In this document: piece after piece, positions 18,013 to 26,571 of the stretch | How positions within the stretch are numbered: position 1 is the first letter of the stretch | Layout: every line of letters begins with the position of its first letter | Source: an uncultured Lachnospiraceae bacterium | Lineage (GTDB): Bacteria > Bacillota > Clostridia > Lachnospirales > Lachnospiraceae | Length of the DNA stretch: 36,079 bases | Direction of reading: 5' to 3' | NCBI GenBank assembly: GCA_947174495.1 | Contig: CAMWJC010000029.1 | Coordinates: 1-36,079, forward strand | The notes under the pieces: model-generated | Database searches by the model: none | Told to the model about the DNA's origin: nothing | The model's input: the letters and a program-made list of their open reading frames with translations, nothing else | Program-made: the position numbers and the translations under genes

Positions 18013-19317
18013 TTGGAAGATCAGATAAAGTCGCAAAGTATTCGGTGGCGCGTTTATAAAAAAACTTTATATTTTTTACTTTCGGCAGGTATCTTTGCAA
18101 TAGTTGCCTCCCTTTATTATTCCATGTGGAGTTCTGTTCCATCTACGATTATGATAAAGGCTGGAATGGATCAGACGTTGGATTTTCACGTGCCCGCATC
18201 CGGTGAGCTTTGTCGGGAGGCAATAGAAGCAAGCGGAAGTGCCGGGCAGAATGCCAGTGCGCAGAGTAGTCTGCATGTAGATTTTGGGCAAACGGTTGTT
18301 GTCAAAGCAAATCAGGTGGATCAATACAAGATTCATCTGAAATTGTTCGGAATGATTCCTCTGAAAGAAGTAGATGTTGAGGTTATACAGGATATCAGGC
18401 TGAAGCCGGCAGGAATTCCCATCGGAATTTATGTAAAGACAAAAGGAGTGCTTATTGTAGGAATCGGAGAATTTGAAGGAGAGGACGGGCAAACATTTAG
18501 CCCGGGAAAATATGTTTTCCAGACGGGAGATTATATTTTGGAAATCAATGACCAGGAAATCAATGCAAAGAAGGAACTGGTGGATATGATTGATCATTGT
18601 GAAGGACAGGAGCTATATTTTACCATTCAAAGGGGAGAGTCGATTTTGGAAATCAAGGCGAGGCCGGAACAAAACAAAAACGGAGAGTACAAAATGGGAA
18701 TATGGGTCCGGGATAATGCACAGGGGGTGGGAACCATGACCTACATGGATGAAAATGGGTGTTTCGGAGCTCTAGGACACGGAATTAATGATATTGATAC
18801 CGGTACTCTTATGAGTTTGGCAAAAGGAACTCTCTACCATACGGAAATTATTGGAATTACAAGAGGAAGTACTGGTGCTCCGGGAGAGCTTACCGGCTTT
18901 ATTGAATATGATGATAAAAATATCATGGGTAGTATCACCGATAATACGACAAAGGGAATTTTTGGTATCTGTACGCCGGAGACGGAGTCACGTGCGGTTT
19001 ATGATTATCTGCCATTAGGTCTGAAGCAGGAAATCGAAAAGGGGGATGCTCAGATTATTTGTTCCCTGGGAGGTGAAACGGAGATTTATGATGTGGAGAT
19101 CATAGATATTAATCTGGAAAATGACAATATTAACAGGGGAATTGTTCTTAAGATAACGGACCCGGAACTTCTTGCCGTTACCGGAGGGATTGTGCAGGGG
19201 ATGAGCGGAAGTCCCATCATTCAAAATGGAAAGCTGATCGGAGCGGTAACCCATGTTCTGGTGCAGGATCCTACAAAGGGATATGGAATCTTTATTGAGG
19301 AGATGTTGGTGCATTGA
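18013..19317 (+). CDS. spoIVB: SpoIVB serine peptidase, sigma-K checkpoint signal
   Basis: SpoIVB (peptidase family S55) is made in the forespore, secreted into the intermembrane space, and in Bacillus cuts SpoIVFA so that pro-sigma-K is processed. The product has an N-terminal membrane segment (about residues 17-36), a PDZ domain near residues 120-200 (VLIVGIGEF; GDYILEINDQEI), and the S55 domain with H256 in LGHGIND and the probable nucleophile S398 in GMSGSPII, about 434 residues in all. I prefer TTG 18013: AAGGATGTGA (17998-18007) is one base off a perfect ribosome binding site. A GTG at 18004 lies inside that site. In most endospore formers spo0A comes next; here it does not. Confidence 0.95.
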   Translation: MEDQIKSQSIRWRVYKKTLYFLLSAGIFAIVASLYYSMWSSVPSTIMIKAGMDQTLDFHVPASGELCREAIEASGSAGQNASAQSSLHVDFGQTVVVKANQVDQYKIHLKLFGMIPLKEVDVEVIQDIRLKPAGIPIGIYVKTKGVLIVGIGEFEGEDGQTFSPGKYVFQTGDYILEINDQEINAKKELVDMIDHCEGQELYFTIQRGESILEIKARPEQNKNGEYKMGIWVRDNAQGVGTMTYMDENGCFGALGHGINDIDTGTLMSLAKGTLYHTEIIGITRGSTGAPGELTGFIEYDDKNIMGSITDNTTKGIFGICTPETESRAVYDYLPLGLKQEIEKGDAQIICSLGGETEIYDVEIIDINLENDNINRGIVLKITDPELLAVTGGIVQGMSGSPIIQNGKLIGAVTHVLVQDPTKGYGIFIEEMLVH

Positions 19318-19376
19318 GTAAGAATGTTTCAGGGAATTTTAGTGGGTAAAGTGCCGGTGCATATAGTGTGAAAATG

Positions 19377-19385
19377 TGATATACT
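19377..19385 (+). promoter_or_regulatory. Possible extended -10 promoter before the small protein/DUF4132 pair
   Basis: TGATATACT at 19377-19385 gives an extended -10 (TG, one base, TATACT). No good -35 is present 16-18 bases upstream. It would start transcription about 50 bases before the GTG at 19445. Confidence 0.4.
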
Positions 19386-19444
19386 GATTTGCAGAGAGGG
19401 ATTGGAGAATATCCTGTTTTCTATAGAGGGGAGAAACCGGTTCA

Positions 19445-19864
19445 GTGAAAATCAATGTTAACTTAAAATCAATGGGAAAGCGAAGAGGGGCTATTAAGCC
19501 GGTGGTTTATGAGATCCCGGGACATCCGGGTACTGTACGGGAGCTGATTTATGCTGTTACCCGGGTAGGAGTGGAGGAATATAATCAGCGGATGGATTCG
19601 CCGGAGTTATTATGTTATCTGACTAGTGAGGAGATAGATGATAAAGCGCAGGCAGGGAAGATTTCTTTTGGGGTCAACTATGGTGAGAAAAAAGCAGATA
19701 TGGCTAAAGCACAGGAAAACGCTGTTCAATGCTTTGAGGATGGCATCTATCGGATTTTTCTGGATGGAGAACCCTTAGAAGCATTGGATGAAAGGATACA
19801 GATCACAGAGGAAAGTACATTTACATTTGTCAGGCTGACCATGCTGGCAGGAAGGATGTGGTAG
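19445..19864 (+). CDS. Unknown 139-residue protein paired with a DUF4132 protein
   Basis: I do not recognise this protein with certainty. It is soluble, with no signal or membrane segment. Visible pattern: a strand at residues 2-8, a strand at 19-24 (PVVYEI), a helix starting TVRELIYAVTRVGVEEY (30-46), an insert with a second helix, then IYRIFLDGEPLEALDERIQI and a last strand TFTFVRLTMLAG. The strand-helix pattern, the DGEPL turn and the final strand recall a ubiquitin-like beta-grasp fold (MoaD/ThiS type), but the end is AGRMW rather than Gly-Gly; this is inference only. GTG 19445 follows AGAGGGGAG by 11 bases. The next gene starts one base after the stop, so the two almost surely work together. 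Confidence 0.75.
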   Translation: MKINVNLKSMGKRRGAIKPVVYEIPGHPGTVRELIYAVTRVGVEEYNQRMDSPELLCYLTSEEIDDKAQAGKISFGVNYGEKKADMAKAQENAVQCFEDGIYRIFLDGEPLEALDERIQITEESTFTFVRLTMLAGRMW

Positions 19865-19865
19865 G

Positions 19866-22800
19866 ATGAAGGTATTTGATTACAATACAAGAAGAGTAAT
19901 TACCAACAGACGGAAGGAAGAGTTAGATCGGCGGATACAGAAACTTTCCGGGCAAGATAAAGAATTGGCACAGGAGCTAATTGGGCAGTCAGGCAGCAGA
20001 GGGGAAATGGTCAACCAGATTGCAAAGCAGTTTTATGCCCAGCCGGAGAAAAAGCCTTCCCAGTGGTTCAACCAGAGAGGACTTCTTCCGATTGTACGTG
20101 TACATAAAGGGCTTTTAGATGCTTTTGTCCCAGAAAAATATCAGGAGTCCTTTCTTTACGTGATAGACAAATTAAACCAGTTTCCTTTTTCCCATGGATG
20201 GAACAGAAGGACAGTGCGTACAGCAGGATATGGCCTTCAAATTCATCTGGTATTTTCGCTGCTTAAAGTTTATGAAAAGCTGTTTTATTTTGAAGGAAGG
20301 CTGGAGGACTTTATTTATAAACGGTTAGATGAGGAAAAGCTGGACTATATCAAGAATGATTGGAATTTTAGTTATAATTTCAGCTTGTTTTATGCAGGGG
20401 AAATCGACAGGGGGAATCAGGCAGTAATAGATGCTTTTAAGGATCTGATTCTCAGCGAAAATAACACAGCCTATCTGGACAGGGAGATGATTCTGGGGAT
20501 TCTCCGTTCAGACAATGAAGAGCTACATAAGCTTCTTTGTAATCTTTTGTTGGCAGCCCGACTGCAGGAGGGGCTTAGGCAGGCAATCTGCGAGGCTATG
20601 GATGAGGGAACAACGAAAGCTTTCATGGAGCTTTTGCAGGTGATTGAGGAAAATGATTTGATTCGCTATTCTTCAGTGAAACGTGCAGTTTCTACCTGGA
20701 TCGGCATTTTTGATGAACAGAATGTGGATCGGGTGAACGGAAAGCTTTTGAAGCTGATGGGGCAGTGCCTTAGGGAGAAGGAGTTTGGCAAAGAACAGCT
20801 TAAGTCCAATGACTCTATTGCAATCAGTGTAGCACTGTGGGCGCTTGGATTTCATGAGGCGGAGGATGCAATTGACGCCATGTTTGAACTGATCGAGCAT
20901 GGAACCAAAAATCAGAAGCTGACAGCATCCTTTTACAATTTAAATTTGTTTGATGATTCCTTAAAGATCAGGGCAGCCAAAAAGGTGGTTTTGGAATATA
21001 CGGATGATTTGGAGCTTGTAGCGGCGTTTATGCCGGCATTTACCACGTGCACGGACGGATGGATCAGGGGACTTTTGTACCAGAAAACAATGAATCTCCG
21101 CAGTGTGCCGGAACCCACAAGACCGGTGTTGACCGATTATTTTAAGGACAGGGAAGATGCTTTAAGACAGTACGAAAAGTTTATCGACATCTATGAGAGA
21201 CTGCCCAAAAGGGGCGTCGTTTTTGACCCTTGTATTTTTCCCTGGTATCGGGTAGAGCTTATGCCTTCCGGGGTGATCCGGCAGTTGGCATTTATCGCAT
21301 ATGTGCTTCAGGATGAGGAAAAGATTACCCAAATGGCTGGACTTTTGGGTGAGGTATCCTATGGCAGGGGGGATCTGGTAAATCTGCTTTTGTATCATCC
21401 GACAAATCAAACACAGAGAGAGCTTTTGATTCAGTATATGGGAAATGCTGAGGAATCAACCTCATTAAAGGCGATAACTCTGGTGAAAAAAATATCGCTG
21501 GAAGAGCAGGATTTCCGGCTGATGGAAGATATGCTGCGTTTTAAACGCAGTAAGCTTCGGGGGGAGCTGCTGGGATTCCTTATGGAGCAGGATGATGCTT
21601 GCATGGAGGGCTGTTTAAAGCGTCTTCTGGAGGATAAAAAAGAGGAAAAGCGCAGCGCTGGTCTGGATCTTTTACTCCGACTGTCAAAAAAGGAAGAAAA
21701 AACAGGGTTTTATCAAAAAGTAAGAGGATTGGCGGCAGGAATTGAAAATCCTACTGACAAAGAAAAGATTTTGCTTGCAGAGATATTGGATGAAGAAAAA
21801 ACAGATCTCTCAGATCAGAAAGGATTTGGCATTTATGATCCTGACGCACCGGTTGAAATCCCGGAGTTGGAAATAGGAAATGACGCTGTTTTAAAGTGTA
21901 TTCCTCTTCCGGAAAAAGAAATTATTGAAAAGCTTAAAAAGCTGGACGCACTTTTTCAGGAAAATTGTGATTATGAATATGAAACTACCTCCGGCGACAG
22001 AGTGCTTTTAGGAAATCGTTATGTCCGGCATAAAATAAAATCCGATGAAGGAACGAAAATCAGTTATGAGGATCGATATCGTCTTAAGTACTATCCGTTG
22101 GAGGATAAGCTGAGAGCCTTTTACGAGAAAGAAATTGGTGATTATGGAACCTTTGTGGAGTGGGAGGCAAGGCTGTTTTTACGTGACTCGGAAATATATG
22201 AAAACAGCAGGATGTTTTATGAGGCTGTCTTCGGAAAGCTTCCTTTTAAGCCGGAACCGCTTGGGCTGAAATATTATGATCAGATAAGGGATGTACGTTT
22301 TAATTACCGCCAAGAATTTATGGACCGGAAGCTTATGCTTGAAGCAGGCATACAGGCTGTCTGGGCATTGATACAGGTGATCGATTCAAAGAATAAGATC
22401 ATCAATTATCACTATGCCGGATGGAATAATAGAGTGCATGTAGGTTCCATTTCTGTGAACAGGCTGGAGTTTTTTAACCGCTTTTTTGGAGGATTGGGGT
22501 ACTGGGAGACAGATGAAGAGTTTACGAGAGCTTTTTATGCTGCATGGAAGATTGAGTTAAAATGCATGGAGGAAAGGGAACAGTCGCAGTTTATTCCTTC
22601 TGCGTCTCATAACAGTTTAGGGGTTTCTTCGCTGACGCCGATCACACCTTACTGGTTTTTAAAGGCCTATCATCTGGGGTTGATTTCGAAAGATATTGTG
22701 TTTAAGGCAGTTCTGAACTATTTTAACAGAAGAGAAAGTCTTGAGGCATTGACCCAGCTTGTAAAAGGGGAATATGGAAAACCTACCAATCGCGGGCGGT

Positions 22801-25022
22801 GGAAACAGTTTTTTGGCGAGGAGATGGCGAAGAAGGTTGAAGAACAGGGAGAGGCTGTTGTAGGGAAAAAGACCTGGTGCGGCTGCCTGGTACAGGAGTT
22901 GTATGATGCGATCATACCGATGATGGTGGATACAGAGCTTCGCAGGGGAGAGGCGGAGACGGTATTTTCTGCTGATATAGGAGGCATTACCTATATTCAG
23001 GGAATTGAATATCTGATTCGAATCCTCATGGCACTTGGAAAAGACACTTTGAGTAGGGAAACTTATTATTCCTGGTACTATTCTTCTTCCCATAATACAA
23101 AGAAGGAGGTACTTTGCAGACTTTTAAAGGCATGCTATCCGGCCAAAGGGGATGATGGAAAGGCATTAGGAAAGGCGCTTAGCAAAACCAGTATAAAAGC
23201 GGACCGTCTGGTGGAGGTTGCCATGTATGCGCCCCAATGGATCGATATCATTCAGGAATATCTGGGCTGGAAGGGGTTAAAGAGCGGATGCTATTATTTC
23301 ATGGCTCATATGAACGAGAGGTTTGATGACCAGAAGATGGCCATGATTGCGAAATATACGCCGTTATCCCGAGAGGAGCTGCAGGATGGAGCGTTTGATA
23401 TAGACTGGTTTCGGGAAGCCTATGGGGTGCTTGGGGAAAAGAATTTTGAACTGCTGTATAAGGCAGCAAAATACATTTCCGACGGACAGAAGCATTCACG
23501 GGCAAGAAAATATGCGGATGCAGCCACCGGAAAAGTTACTTTAGAATCACTGAAAGAACAGATTATAGCAAAGAGAAATAAAGATCTTTTGATGAGCTAT
23601 GGCCTGGTGCCTTTTGCAAAGGATCAGGAGCAGGATATGCTAAGCCGCTATCAGTTTATCCAGAATTTTGCAAAAGAGGCGAAAGCGTTTGGCGCCCAGA
23701 GGCGGGCAAGCGAATCCAAGGCAGCACAGACTGCACTGGTCAATTTAAGCGTTCATGGAGGATTTTCCGATGTGACCAGACTGACCCTTAAGATGGAAAG
23801 TAAGCTGGCAGAGGAATTTGCAGCTTATATGGAATGGACTAATGTGGGGGATGTAGAGATCTGTCTGCATGTAGATGAGCAGGGCAAGAGCGGGATTTTG
23901 TGCCGGAAGGATGGAAAGGCGCTGAAATCAGTTCCCACAAGGCTTGGGAAAGAGAGTTATGTGCTTGAAGTTAAGGAAGCCCATAAGAAGCTGAAGGAGC
24001 AGTATGTTAGGGCTAAGAAAATGATGGAAGAGTCCATGGAGAGCGGGGCGGAATTTACGACTGCCGAAGTGGCCGGACTTTTGGAAAATCCGGTGGTCAG
24101 AGCAATTTTACTGCCGCTGGTATTTGTAAGTGGAGAAGAGTCTGGATTTTTGGTAAATGAAGCAGGCAGTATTTCCCTAAAAGCATGGGATGGAAGCGTA
24201 AGTGTTCTGGAAGCAGAGAGAAAAGTGCGTATTGCCCATCCTCTGGATTTATACAAGGCCAGGGTGTGGCATCAGTACCAGAAAGCTCTTTTTGACGGGC
24301 AGCTCCGTCAGCCCTTTAAGCAGGTGTTTAGGGAGTTGTATGTAAAATTGCCGGAAGAGGCAGGTCTCACAGCATCAAGAATGTTTGCTGGAAATCAGAT
24401 TCAGCCGCAGAAGACAGTGGGATGCTTAAAAGGCCGCAGATGGATTGCCGATTATGAGGAAGGACTTCAGAAGATTTATTATAAGGAAAATATTATTGCC
24501 AGAATTTATGCTTTGGCAGATTGGTTTTCTCCAAGCGACGTGGAGGCGCCGACTTTAGAATGGGTGGAATTTTCCAATCGAAAGACTTTTGAACCTCTTA
24601 CCATTGAGCAGGTGCCGGATCTGATCTACAGTGAAGTCATGCGGGACGTAGACCTTGCTGTGAGTGTTGCTCATGCAGGCGGTGTGGATCCTGAGACCAG
24701 CCATTCCACCATTGAAATGCGCAGGGCAATTGTGGAGTTTAATCTGCCTCTGTTCAAGATAAAGAACGTAACGCTAAAGGACAGCCATGCCCTGATCCAG
24801 GGGACAAGGGGAAATTACAGCGTTCATTTAGGAAGCGGCGTGATACATCAGGAGGGCGGCGCTATGCTGAATATTCTTCCGGTACATAGCCAGAAGAGAG
24901 GCAAACTGTTTTTACCTTTTGTGGATGAAGACCCGAAGACAGCGGAGATCATGTCTAAAATTGTACTGCTGGCGGAGGATAACAAGATAAAAGATCCGTT
25001 CATATTAGATCAGCTTGTATAA
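19866..25022 (+). CDS. Giant DUF4132-domain protein
   Basis: A 1718-residue soluble protein, the largest in the window. Residues to about 1300 look mostly helical with HEAT-like repeats (for example near 320-360, VALWALGFHEAEDAIDAMF). From about 1360 to 1560 the sequence fits DUF4132, seen in E. coli YehI/MolR-type proteins: NPVVRAILLPLVFVSGE, RIAHPLDLYKARVWHQYQ, PFKQVFRELYVKLPEE. The last 140 residues form a further conserved-looking region with YSEVMRDVDLAVSVAHAGG, IEMRRAIVEFNLP and NYSVHLGSGVIHQEGG. No enzymatic motif is evident to me. YehI-like genes often lie near MoxR-ATPase and VWA genes; none is here. Function unknown; the tight link to the 139-residue gene suggests a two-protein module. 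A terminator follows 55 bases after the stop. Confidence 0.85.
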   Translation: MKVFDYNTRRVITNRRKEELDRRIQKLSGQDKELAQELIGQSGSRGEMVNQIAKQFYAQPEKKPSQWFNQRGLLPIVRVHKGLLDAFVPEKYQESFLYVIDKLNQFPFSHGWNRRTVRTAGYGLQIHLVFSLLKVYEKLFYFEGRLEDFIYKRLDEEKLDYIKNDWNFSYNFSLFYAGEIDRGNQAVIDAFKDLILSENNTAYLDREMILGILRSDNEELHKLLCNLLLAARLQEGLRQAICEAMDEGTTKAFMELLQVIEENDLIRYSSVKRAVSTWIGIFDEQNVDRVNGKLLKLMGQCLREKEFGKEQLKSNDSIAISVALWALGFHEAEDAIDAMFELIEHGTKNQKLTASFYNLNLFDDSLKIRAAKKVVLEYTDDLELVAAFMPAFTTCTDGWIRGLLYQKTMNLRSVPEPTRPVLTDYFKDREDALRQYEKFIDIYERLPKRGVVFDPCIFPWYRVELMPSGVIRQLAFIAYVLQDEEKITQMAGLLGEVSYGRGDLVNLLLYHPTNQTQRELLIQYMGNAEESTSLKAITLVKKISLEEQDFRLMEDMLRFKRSKLRGELLGFLMEQDDACMEGCLKRLLEDKKEEKRSAGLDLLLRLSKKEEKTGFYQKVRGLAAGIENPTDKEKILLAEILDEEKTDLSDQKGFGIYDPDAPVEIPELEIGNDAVLKCIPLPEKEIIEKLKKLDALFQENCDYEYETTSGDRVLLGNRYVRHKIKSDEGTKISYEDRYRLKYYPLEDKLRAFYEKEIGDYGTFVEWEARLFLRDSEIYENSRMFYEAVFGKLPFKPEPLGLKYYDQIRDVRFNYRQEFMDRKLMLEAGIQAVWALIQVIDSKNKIINYHYAGWNNRVHVGSISVNRLEFFNRFFGGLGYWETDEEFTRAFYAAWKIELKCMEEREQSQFIPSASHNSLGVSSLTPITPYWFLKAYHLGLISKDIVFKAVLNYFNRRESLEALTQLVKGEYGKPTNRGRWKQFFGEEMAKKVEEQGEAVVGKKTWCGCLVQELYDAIIPMMVDTELRRGEAETVFSADIGGITYIQGIEYLIRILMALGKDTLSRETYYSWYYSSSHNTKKEVLCRLLKACYPAKGDDGKALGKALSKTSIKADRLVEVAMYAPQWIDIIQEYLGWKGLKSGCYYFMAHMNERFDDQKMAMIAKYTPLSREELQDGAFDIDWFREAYGVLGEKNFELLYKAAKYISDGQKHSRARKYADAATGKVTLESLKEQIIAKRNKDLLMSYGLVPFAKDQEQDMLSRYQFIQNFAKEAKAFGAQRRASESKAAQTALVNLSVHGGFSDVTRLTLKMESKLAEEFAAYMEWTNVGDVEICLHVDEQGKSGILCRKDGKALKSVPTRLGKESYVLEVKEAHKKLKEQYVRAKKMMEESMESGAEFTTAEVAGLLENPVVRAILLPLVFVSGEESGFLVNEAGSISLKAWDGSVSVLEAERKVRIAHPLDLYKARVWHQYQKALFDGQLRQPFKQVFRELYVKLPEEAGLTASRMFAGNQIQPQKTVGCLKGRRWIADYEEGLQKIYYKENIIARIYALADWFSPSDVEAPTLEWVEFSNRKTFEPLTIEQVPDLIYSEVMRDVDLAVSVAHAGGVDPETSHSTIEMRRAIVEFNLPLFKIKNVTLKDSHALIQGTRGNYSVHLGSGVIHQEGGAMLNILPVHSQKRGKLFLPFVDEDPKTAEIMSKIVLLAEDNKIKDPFILDQLV

Positions 25023-25077
25023 CATATGGCAACATGAAGTTTATGGAAGGATCATACTAACGATAGCGTTTAACCTG

Positions 25078-25107
25078 AAAGCGTCGCCATTAAGCGGCGC
25101 TTTTTTT
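25078..25107 (+). terminator. Terminator between convergent DUF4132 and MATE genes
   Basis: AAAGCGTCGC (25078-25087) pairs with GCGGCGCTTT (25094-25103), one G-U pair, loop CATTAA, then T to 25107. It is strong for the + strand. On the - strand only three T residues follow, so it is weaker there. The stop codon of the MATE gene lies in the loop. Confidence 0.85.
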
Positions 25108-26427
25108 CGATTGGAGAAAAATATAAAACCCGATTCCGCAGAAATCAGCGAGAAACCAGCCAATTGGGATCGCCCACCAGATGCCGGGCAGCCCGATAGA
25201 AGGGATAGGGGCAAGTAAATATGCAAGAAATACCCTTGTACCTAGGGAAATAATGGTAAGGATCACAGAAATACCGGGTTTGCCCAGCCCCCGGAAAAGG
25301 CCATAAAGAAGGAACAGACATCCGATACCGCAGTAGCAAGCGCCTTCAATCCGAAGATATTCTACGCCAATGGCAATGATATCGGTTTGGTCCGGTTGTA
25401 TGAACAGCAGCATCAGTTTATCTGCAAAGGAAAATACTACAACGGAAATAAAAAGACTGAACGTGGTGGCAGTGGCTATTGCTGAGCGTATGCCCAGACG
25501 GATGCGCTCTTTTTTGCCGGCTCCCTGGTTTTGGGCAATGAAGGTGGAAAAGGCATTGCCGAAATCCTGTACCGGCATGTAGGCGAAGGCATCAATCTTT
25601 ACTGCTGCGGCAAAGGCAGCCATAACGGTTACGCCAAAGCTGTTTACAAGTCCCTGAACCATCAGAATGCCGAAATTCATAATTGACTGCTGGATACAGG
25701 TCAGCAGAGAGTATTGCAGAATTCGTGAAAGGGCATCTTTTCGAATAAGAAGATGCTCTCTTTGCAGCCGCAGGAAAGGGATATGCCTTATGCAATAAAG
25801 GATCATAAGCAGAGCCGAAATACCCTGGGAAAGGACAGTCGCCAGTGCAGCGCCTCCCACCTCCGAATGAAAGACCAGGATAAAAAGAAGATCCAAAACA
25901 ATATTTAATATTGTCGATAATGCCAGAAATACAAGGGGAATAATGGAATTACCAATGGAGCGGGAAAGGGATGCAAAAAAGTTATAAAGAAAGGTAAAAA
26001 AGATTCCGCAGAAAATAATCTGCAGATAACTGCGTGTCTGTGTCATCAAATCAGCGGGAATCTGCATAAAAACCAGCAGTGGATTAATAAAGAGAAGCAC
26101 AAATACTTCAATAATCACTGCAAGGATACCAGTAAGGGCAAACGAAATAAATAGGTTGTTTTTCAATTCATCAATCCGGGAGGCACCAAAGAGCATGGAA
26201 AAAACAACACCGCTTCCCATACACAATCCCAGAAGGATAGAGGTCAAAAAGGTCATCAGTGCAAAAGAGGCTCCCACAGCGGCAAGGGCATCGGCACCAA
26301 GAAAACGGCCAACAATTAGTGTATCCGCAACATTATAAAATTGCTGCAGAAGATTTCCCAAGATCATGGGATATGCAAAAACGAGCATAGCACGTGTGAC
26401 GCTGCCCTCTGACAAATTATGCTGCAT
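25090..26427 (-). CDS. MATE family multidrug/Na+ antiporter
   Basis: A membrane transporter of the MATE family, which exports cationic drugs or metabolites in exchange for Na+ or H+. The 445-residue product opens LSEGSVTRAMLVFAYPMILGNLLQQFYN and continues VADTLIVGRFLGADALAAVG, the classic MATE N-terminus, with about twelve membrane helices in two homologous halves; the second begins near ILQYSLLTCIQQSIMNFG. I place the start at 26427 (MQHNLSEGS) because AAGGAG (26443-26438, - strand) lies ten bases upstream; longer starts at 26448 or 26493 have no such site. It is the only - strand gene and diverges from the HD-GYP gene. The last codons run into the terminator hairpin. Substrate unknown. Confidence 0.93.
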   Translation of the reverse strand: MQHNLSEGSVTRAMLVFAYPMILGNLLQQFYNVADTLIVGRFLGADALAAVGASFALMTFLTSILLGLCMGSGVVFSMLFGASRIDELKNNLFISFALTGILAVIIEVFVLLFINPLLVFMQIPADLMTQTRSYLQIIFCGIFFTFLYNFFASLSRSIGNSIIPLVFLALSTILNIVLDLLFILVFHSEVGGAALATVLSQGISALLMILYCIRHIPFLRLQREHLLIRKDALSRILQYSLLTCIQQSIMNFGILMVQGLVNSFGVTVMAAFAAAVKIDAFAYMPVQDFGNAFSTFIAQNQGAGKKERIRLGIRSAIATATTFSLFISVVVFSFADKLMLLFIQPDQTDIIAIGVEYLRIEGACYCGIGCLFLLYGLFRGLGKPGISVILTIISLGTRVFLAYLLAPIPSIGLPGIWWAIPIGWFLADFCGIGFYIFLQSKKSAA

Positions 26428-26460
26428 GGAATGGTATCTCCTTAACATGGATTTTGCTTT

Positions 26461-26489
26461 ATTATAACGACAACGGTAATAACAGTCAA
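26461..26489 (-). promoter_or_regulatory. Promoter of the MATE gene
   Basis: Read on the - strand: TTGACT (26489-26484), 17-base spacer, TATAAT (26466-26461). This is one base from the full sigma-A consensus and lies just upstream of the MATE ribosome binding site. Confidence 0.85.
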
Positions 26490-26492
26490 ACA

Positions 26493-26521
26493 TTGACTTT
26501 TTCGCTGTTGCATGGTAAAAT
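26493..26521 (+). promoter_or_regulatory. Promoter of the HD-GYP/hybrid kinase pair
   Basis: TTGACT (26493-26498), 17-base spacer, TAAAAT (26516-26521) with TG at 26513-26514 as an extended -10. Its -35 box is three bases from that of the divergent MATE promoter. A second TG-n-TAAAAT at 26538-26546 lacks a -35. Confidence 0.8.
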
Positions 26522-26571
26522 TTCTTCCGATATTACATGCTAAAATGGAGTAGTGAAAGGAAAACATTACA

